From: Geomesophilobacter sediminis | GTDB lineage: Bacteria > Desulfobacterota > Desulfuromonadia > Geobacterales > Geobacteraceae | NCBI RefSeq assembly: GCF_016458275.1 | Contig: NZ_JAEMHM010000021.1 | Coordinates: forward strand, 1-64,000 | DNA: 64,000 bases | Direction of reading: 5' to 3' | Part shown: positions 59,736-64,000 of the stretch, in pieces | How positions within the stretch are numbered: the first letter of the stretch is position 1 | Layout: each line of letters begins with the position of its first letter | The notes under the pieces: generated by a model | Databases searched by the model: none | What the model was told of the DNA's origin: nothing | What the model saw: the letters and a program-made list of their open reading frames with translations, nothing else | Made by a program: the position numbers and the translations under genes

Positions 59736-60251
59736 ATGAAAAAGCTGATGTCCACCGTAATTGTTGCCGGGGCTCTCACCGCGCTGGCGGCGCCTGTTTT
59801 CGCGGAATCGACGACCTGCACCGTCACCGCGCCGGAAATTCGGCTCCGCAAGACCCCGAGCAAGAAGGCGAAGGTCCTCGGGGTGCTGAAAAAGAACGCG
59901 AAGGTCACCACCGAAGGTAAATGCGAAGGCGGCTGGGTGAAAGTCGTCGCCGAAGACGGCCGCGCCGGCTACGTCGGCGGCTGGGCGATCGGCAATGGCG
60001 CCCAGGGCGAGGCGGCTGCTGCTCCGGCGGCACCGGTAGCCAAGGCCGAAGCTCCGGCTCCGGCTGCTGCTCCGGCTGCCCCCAAGGAAATCCCGAACAA
60101 CGAGCAGCTTGCCATCCAGATTACCGAGCTGCGCCTGAACGTCCTCACCCTCAACCGCGACATGGACAAGGTGAAAAAGGACATCCGCGGCCTGAAGGTT
60201 GCCGTCCGCGGCAAAAAAGGCGGCAAAAAGCACGGGGCGAAGAAAGGGTAA
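59736..60251 (+). CDS. Exported SH3-domain protein
   Basis: A 171-residue periplasmic protein. Signal peptide MKKLMSTVIVAGALTALAAP then VFAES cleavage. An SH3b-type domain follows (TAPEIRLRKTPSKKAKVLGV, GGWVKVVAEDGRAGYVGGWA), then an Ala/Pro linker and a helix ending in a Lys/Gly-rich tail (KKGGKKHGAKKG). Likely peptidoglycan-associated. ATG 59736 has ggaggg seven bases upstream. Confidence 0.75.
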   Translation: MKKLMSTVIVAGALTALAAPVFAESTTCTVTAPEIRLRKTPSKKAKVLGVLKKNAKVTTEGKCEGGWVKVVAEDGRAGYVGGWAIGNGAQGEAAAAPAAPVAKAEAPAPAAAPAAPKEIPNNEQLAIQITELRLNVLTLNRDMDKVKKDIRGLKVAVRGKKGGKKHGAKKG

Positions 60252-60272
60252 TTTTCGGCCCAGCGCAATGCA

Positions 60273-60309
60273 AAAAGGCACCCGGATTTTTTTCGGGTGC
60301 CTTTTTTTG
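60273..60309 (+). terminator. Terminator after the SH3 gene
   Basis: aaaaaggcacccg - gatttttt - cgggtgccttttttt. Confidence 0.8.
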
Positions 60310-60548
60310 TCTGAACCATCCCGATCCGTCGGCCTGGTATCTCCCTTGCGAAGGGGGCAGGGGGGATTTGCCTTGGGTCAGAGCATGCATCTCGTTCCCC
60401 GGCTCCAGCTCGGGAACGTGGGGTGGGGAGGCGTTGCAGGTGGCTGCACGTTAAAATCGTTGACTTCGGAACCCGGCAACACTAGTGTATTTGTATTTCT
60501 GAATGTCTAATCCCTTCCGTTTCGGCGGGGGAAACCGAGAGACCTCAC
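60310..60548. repeat. Gap with cttcgcaaggg-type repeat
   Basis: ctcccttgcgaagggggcaggggggatttgcctt (60341-60374) is an inverted copy of the 41.3-kb repeat. No gene is supported. Confidence 0.55.
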
Positions 60549-61208
60549 ATGTTCTGCGACAAAATGCTCCGCCTGCAGCAGCTCTACCGATTCGCTTCGA
60601 TCCTGGCCCTGATCACCATCTTCTACAACCTTGGCGAGGGGGTCGTTTCCATCTGGCTGGGGGCCGAGGACGAGACGATCTCCCTCTTTGGCTTCGGTCT
60701 CGACTCGTTCGTGGAGGTCATCTCCGGGATCGGCATCTGGCACCTGGTGCGGCGGCTCGGTAAGGGGGAGCACCCGGAGCGCGACCGGTTCGAGCGGACC
60801 GCCCTGCGCATCACCGGAGGCGCCTTTTACCTTTTGGCCGCCGGCATGGCCGCCACCGCTGTCATCGCCGTAATCGAAAAGCACCGTCCGGTCACGACCT
60901 TCTGGGGCATCGTCGTTTCCCTGGTCTCCATCTGTTCCATGTGGCTCTTGATCCATTACAAGGTGCAGGTCGGCACCGCGCTCAACTCCGACGCGATCCT
61001 CGCCGACGCGGCCTGCACCCGGACCTGTCTGCAGCTCTCCGTCGCCCTGCTCGTTGCCAGCGTAGGCTACTCGCTGACCGGGATCGGCTACCTGGACGCC
61101 GCCGGCTCGGCGGTGATCGCGCTGCTGTCGGTCCGCGAGGGGCGCGAGGCGTTGCAAAAGGCCCGGGGGCTCGCTTGTTCCTGTTCCTGTTCGGGAAAGT
61201 GCAGCTGA
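60549..61208 (+). CDS. CDF-like cation transporter with Cys-rich tail
   Basis: A 219-residue membrane protein with five to six helices. GLDSFVEVISGIGIWHLVRR and ALNSDAILADAACTRTCLQL are the metal-site segments of the cation diffusion facilitator family (Asp-rich helices 2 and 5). It is short and lacks the large cytoplasmic domain. The C-terminus is Cys-rich (ACSCSCSGKCS), possibly a metal-binding tail. It resembles small zinc or cadmium CDF proteins; direction and ion are not shown. Confidence 0.7.
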   Translation: MFCDKMLRLQQLYRFASILALITIFYNLGEGVVSIWLGAEDETISLFGFGLDSFVEVISGIGIWHLVRRLGKGEHPERDRFERTALRITGGAFYLLAAGMAATAVIAVIEKHRPVTTFWGIVVSLVSICSMWLLIHYKVQVGTALNSDAILADAACTRTCLQLSVALLVASVGYSLTGIGYLDAAGSAVIALLSVREGREALQKARGLACSCSCSGKCS

Positions 61209-61293
61209 GAAAGGATACTGTGGTTGCCCCGCGCCGGTACGCCGGACCCGCAGGGCACGCCAGACGGGTAATTACTCAAGGAGTTCAGCATAT

Positions 61294-61854
61294 ATGACCG
61301 TACAGATCCCAAAGTTTCGCTGGCTGGCGTGGGCGCTCGTTTTCGGGGCGCTTTTCATTGCCGCCGCTTTGGTGTCGGGATGCGACCAGAAGGCGGGGGT
61401 GAGGATCGGCGATACCGCCCCCGGGATCTCCGACACGGACATCAACGGGGAGGTCGTGAGCCTGAAGGAGCTGCGGGGCAAGGTGGTTGTGCTGTATTTC
61501 TGGGCCAACTCCTGCTGCGGCAAGAGCCTGATCCAGACCGAGCCGGTGTATCGGCGTCACCGCGCAGAGGTGGCGCTGGTCGCGATCAACGGCATGGACC
61601 ACCGGGAGGATGTGGTTAAGTTCGCCCACCAGAACGGGCTCACCTTCACCCTGCTTACCGACGAGCACGCCATGCTCATGAAGCAGTACCAGGTGCTTGC
61701 CTTTCCGACGGTCTTCATCTTGGACCGAAACGGGATCGTCCGGGAGCGGATCCTGGGGGATGCCGGTCCCGCCAAACTGGAAAAGCTGATCCGCCGGCAG
61801 CTGGAGGCACCCCTAAAGGCGGGGGAATCCTATGACAAGCTGCACCATCGTTAG
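61294..61854 (+). CDS. Thioredoxin-fold lipoprotein with altered CxxC
   Basis: A 186-residue exported protein. LAWALVFGALFIAAALVSGC gives the lipobox (VSGC, Cys30). The TlpA/ResA-type domain follows: GDTAPGISDTDINGEVVSLK, VVVLYFWANSCCGKSLIQTE, and LLTDEHAMLMKQYQVLAFPT with cis-Pro. At the active site the usual WCxxC is replaced by SCCGK, leaving the first Cys and an extra adjacent one but no second CxxC Cys. The cis-Pro FPT is kept. It may act as a reductase with altered chemistry or as a chaperone. Confidence 0.75.
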   Translation: MTVQIPKFRWLAWALVFGALFIAAALVSGCDQKAGVRIGDTAPGISDTDINGEVVSLKELRGKVVVLYFWANSCCGKSLIQTEPVYRRHRAEVALVAINGMDHREDVVKFAHQNGLTFTLLTDEHAMLMKQYQVLAFPTVFILDRNGIVRERILGDAGPAKLEKLIRRQLEAPLKAGESYDKLHHR

Positions 61855-62190
61855 GCGGTAGCGCCACGGGATAGTCGGATCGCAAAGAAAGGGCGAGGGA
61901 GCCCGGCTTCGGTGCCGGTTGGCACCGTAAGGGGCTGCCTGCTGCGCCCGTCAGGCTGCTTTGAATTTCGATTACGCACTGCGATTCGCGCCTGGAAAGG
62001 CGCTCCCACAGTAAGGGCGGGGCGGGGGACGGCCGAGGTTCATCTTCCAAGGAGTGGAGCGATGGGGATCGCCACCGCAATGTCGCTCCTACAACCGGCT
62101 CCTCCCACTTCACCAAAAAACGAGGCCACCTCCCATGACGGGGGTGGCCTCGTTTTTGTTTAAGCGGGTTTTTTGCGAAGCTTCAAGCCG
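61855..62190. repeat. Gap with REP palindromes
   Basis: ttcgcgcctggaaaggcgctcccac (61986-62010) and ccgcaatgtcgctcctacaa (62076-62095) are the two REP halves. A terminator lies at 62115-62157. Confidence 0.65.
62115..62157. terminator. Bidirectional terminator
   Basis: aaaaaacgaggccacctcc - catgac - gggggtggcctcgttttt: 12-bp or longer stem with A and T tracts on both sides. It ends both the thioredoxin gene and the OmpA gene. Confidence 0.8.
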
Positions 62191-63627
62191 TTATTTTTCT
62201 TCGCACTGGAAGTTCGACTCGATGCGCCGGTTCTGCTCCTTGCCGGCCCGGGTCTTGTTGTCGGCAATCGGCTTGTTGGGGCCGTAGCCGACGGCTTTGA
62301 CCCTTTCCGGGCTGATGCCGAACTTGTCGATCAGGTACTTGCGGACGCTGTCGGCGCGCCGCTGCGACAGGGTCATGTTGGCCGCCTTGTTGCCGACGCT
62401 GTCGGTGTACCCCTCGATGGTCCCGGTCGCCTTCGGGAACTCGGTCAGGAAGTCGGCGAGCTGCTTGAGCTCGTTATGGTATTCCGGCTTGATGTCGTAT
62501 TTGTTGGTGTCGAAGTGGATGTTGATGACCGTCGGCTTGCAGAGCTTGGTGGCTGCGGCCTTGGCTGCGGCCGCTGCCACTGCGACGTTGGCGCTGCTGG
62601 TCGCGCTGCCGCCGGGGCCGTTGCAGGTCAGGGTGTAGGTGGTCCCGCCGGCCGGAAGCACCGCCATCGATCCCTGCGGCGGCACCTTGCCGATCCCCGG
62701 CTGGATGTTGCAGTCGGTGGCGTTGGTGGAACTCCAGCTCAGGGTAGCGGAATCTCCCTTGGTGATGGACTCGGGGCTGACGGTGAGGGTGTCGGTCGGC
62801 GCGGCCGGTGCGGCGACGTTCACGTTCGCCGCGCTCTTGGCGGAGCCTCCTTCCCCGGAGCAGGTGAGGGTATAGGTGGTGCTGGCGGCCGGGGTGACGG
62901 TCATCGACCCCTGCGGCTCGACCGGGCCGACCCCCGGATCGATCTGGCAGTTGCTCGCGTTTTTCGAGCTCCAGGTCAGGGTGACCGGCTCACCTTTGGC
63001 GACCGACGCCGGGGAGGCGAAGAGCTTGTCGGCGGGGGCTTCGGGGGCCGGGGCGAGCACGGTGACGCTGGCGGCGCTGAGCGCGGTCCCCCCCTCGCCG
63101 GAGCAGGTGAGGGTGTAGGTGACGTTATCGGCCGGGGTCACGGTCATGGAGCCCTGCTGGGCAACGGCGCCGATGTCCGGTTTGATGGAGCAGTTGCTGG
63201 CGTTCTCCGAATTCCAGGTAAGCGTGGCGGTCTGACCCTTGGTGATCGAGCCCGGGGCGATCGTCAGGCTGTCGCGCGGCGGCGGAACCGCCTTCACCGG
63301 CTGCGCGGGACAAAGGGCGTTCGCCTGCGCTTGTGCCTCCTTGGCGAGGGCGACCCCTTCTTCGGTATGGCAGGCCCGGTAGACGTCGTAGGCGTGATCT
63401 CTGGCCGCTTCCGCCTTCTTGTACTCGTCCGGGCACTGGCGGTCTTTGCCTGCGGCGCGGGCCGAGTCGAGGGCACGGTCGGAATCCTGCATTTCAGTGC
63501 GGATAAAATAGCCGGTTACGTTGCCGCGACCGGTATTGGCTTCATAGCTGGCGCAGCCGGCGAACGAACCCGCGGCAGCCATTGCGAACAGCAGTACAGA
63601 TCCTTTCAGCACCTTTTCACGTCCCAT
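62191..63627 (-). CDS. OmpA-family lipoprotein with three Ig-like repeats
   Basis: A 478-residue outer-membrane lipoprotein. LLFAMAAAGSFAGCASYEAN gives the lipobox (FAGC, Cys25). Residues ~115-370 contain three ~84-residue beta repeats, each with a SITKG/SVAKG...LTWSS.NAS.C.I...G...QGSMTV.P...TYTLTC signature. An OmpA C-terminal domain ends the protein: TVINIHFDTNKYDIKPEYHN, GTIEGYTDSVGNKAANMTLS, QRRADSVRKYLIDKFGISPE. It binds peptidoglycan through the conserved Asp and Arg. ATG 63627 has ggaggg upstream. Confidence 0.88.
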   Translation of the reverse strand: MGREKVLKGSVLLFAMAAAGSFAGCASYEANTGRGNVTGYFIRTEMQDSDRALDSARAAGKDRQCPDEYKKAEAARDHAYDVYRACHTEEGVALAKEAQAQANALCPAQPVKAVPPPRDSLTIAPGSITKGQTATLTWNSENASNCSIKPDIGAVAQQGSMTVTPADNVTYTLTCSGEGGTALSAASVTVLAPAPEAPADKLFASPASVAKGEPVTLTWSSKNASNCQIDPGVGPVEPQGSMTVTPAASTTYTLTCSGEGGSAKSAANVNVAAPAAPTDTLTVSPESITKGDSATLSWSSTNATDCNIQPGIGKVPPQGSMAVLPAGGTTYTLTCNGPGGSATSSANVAVAAAAAKAAATKLCKPTVINIHFDTNKYDIKPEYHNELKQLADFLTEFPKATGTIEGYTDSVGNKAANMTLSQRRADSVRKYLIDKFGISPERVKAVGYGPNKPIADNKTRAGKEQNRRIESNFQCEEK

Positions 63628-63657
63628 ATTCCCTCCATTGCCTTGAAATTTATATGA

Positions 63658-63712
63658 CCCAAGTCGGGAATACTACCAGCGGAACCGGACAATCTCTCTG
63701 GTCGGACTTGGG
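63658..63712 (-). promoter_or_regulatory. Structured 5' leader of the OmpA gene
   Basis: On the minus strand, 8-bp arms cccaagtc/gacttggg enclose an inner accag/ctggt stem and a loop. The structure lies 31 bp before the ATG. It matches no riboswitch that I recognise. Confidence 0.4.
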
Positions 63713-64000
63713 CCTTCAACGTACAGACATAAACAATACATCCCTAAATAAAAAATTCTACTTTGAGAGATGTTAAAAAGTAATAATAAAATCTTTATCC
63801 CTTGGGTTTTGCCGGCATAGTCTGAAGGAAGATTTGTTAGATTTTTCTGTTGGTTTCGTTGCCTATCTCAACAATCATGGCCGTTTATGCAATCTTTTTG
63901 TGTGTGATTGTGGCAATTAAGTAGAATTTTGTATACGCCGTTTACTGCCGTGGTTCGAAAAAAAGTGCTCAATTTATTTCAGTTTTTGCCGAATTCAATT
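63713..64000. other. AT-rich end of window, no gene
   Basis: Probably holds the promoter of the OmpA gene. Nothing coding is supported up to the window end. Confidence 0.4.

Overview
The window looks like a chromosomal segment of a Geobacter-type bacterium (Desulfuromonadia, formerly Deltaproteobacteria). This rests on the GC-rich backbone, a large OmpB-like multicopper oxidase lipoprotein, a c-type haem GGDEF sensor, a GEMM-I riboswitch carrying the base that in Geobacter selects cyclic AMP-GMP, and a heavy load of interspersed repeats (the 'accacggaggacacggagg', 'gccgcagatgaacgctgat' and 'gcgcctggaaaggcgctccca' families). No species is asserted.

Layout. 1-4.5 kb: repeat-rich DNA with a universal stress protein, a small-protein/zinc-finger pair resembling a toxin-antitoxin module, a hypothetical protein and a lipoprotein. 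4.5-18.6 kb: an accessory island with an HNH restriction-type nuclease, a MazG-like pyrophosphohydrolase, a DUF2075 helicase fused to a LexA-type S24 protease, and a PLD/SF2-helicase/DUF3427 protein. These are followed by an IS110 element with a nonsense codon, a RecD2-type fragment, an AT-rich PD-(D/E)XK protein and several decaying genes. The island appears to end at a tRNA-Gly 3' fragment near 18.93 kb. 19.5-22.7 kb: a minus-strand operon marR-fabF-FeS protein-CGGC protein with two copies of one operator. 23.2-31.2 kb: DUF1508 and fibronectin genes, repeat arrays, mazEF, a Fic AMPylase with a leaderless promoter, then a riboswitch-controlled pair (membrane protein plus alpha/beta hydrolase) and AT-rich small genes. 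32-37 kb: secreted small protein, CHAP amidase, lipoprotein, NERD/zinc-ribbon protein and a higBA module. 37.4-64 kb: mostly backbone: secreted propeller-like protein, PAS histidine kinase, response-regulator GGDEF, methyl-accepting protein, DUF3553 plus small alarmone synthetase, EamA permease, multicopper oxidase, lipoproteins, MFS permease, haem-GGDEF, hybrid cluster protein, SH3 protein, CDF-like transporter, thioredoxin-like lipoprotein and an OmpA lipoprotein.

How it works together. The left half is a defence and mobility zone: nucleases, helicases, three toxin-antitoxin-like modules, a Fic protein, an IS, and pseudogene fragments produced by nonsense, frameshift and chimeric-deletion events. 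The right half is signalling, envelope and redox. The most notable items are (i) the candidate cAMP-GMP ON-riboswitch in front of a membrane protein/hydrolase operon, (ii) the MazG, helicase-LexA-protease and PLD-helicase-DUF3427 cluster, (iii) two leaderless promoters with identical geometry, and (iv) several dispersed palindromic elements. All calls come from reading the sequence by eye; no database search was run.
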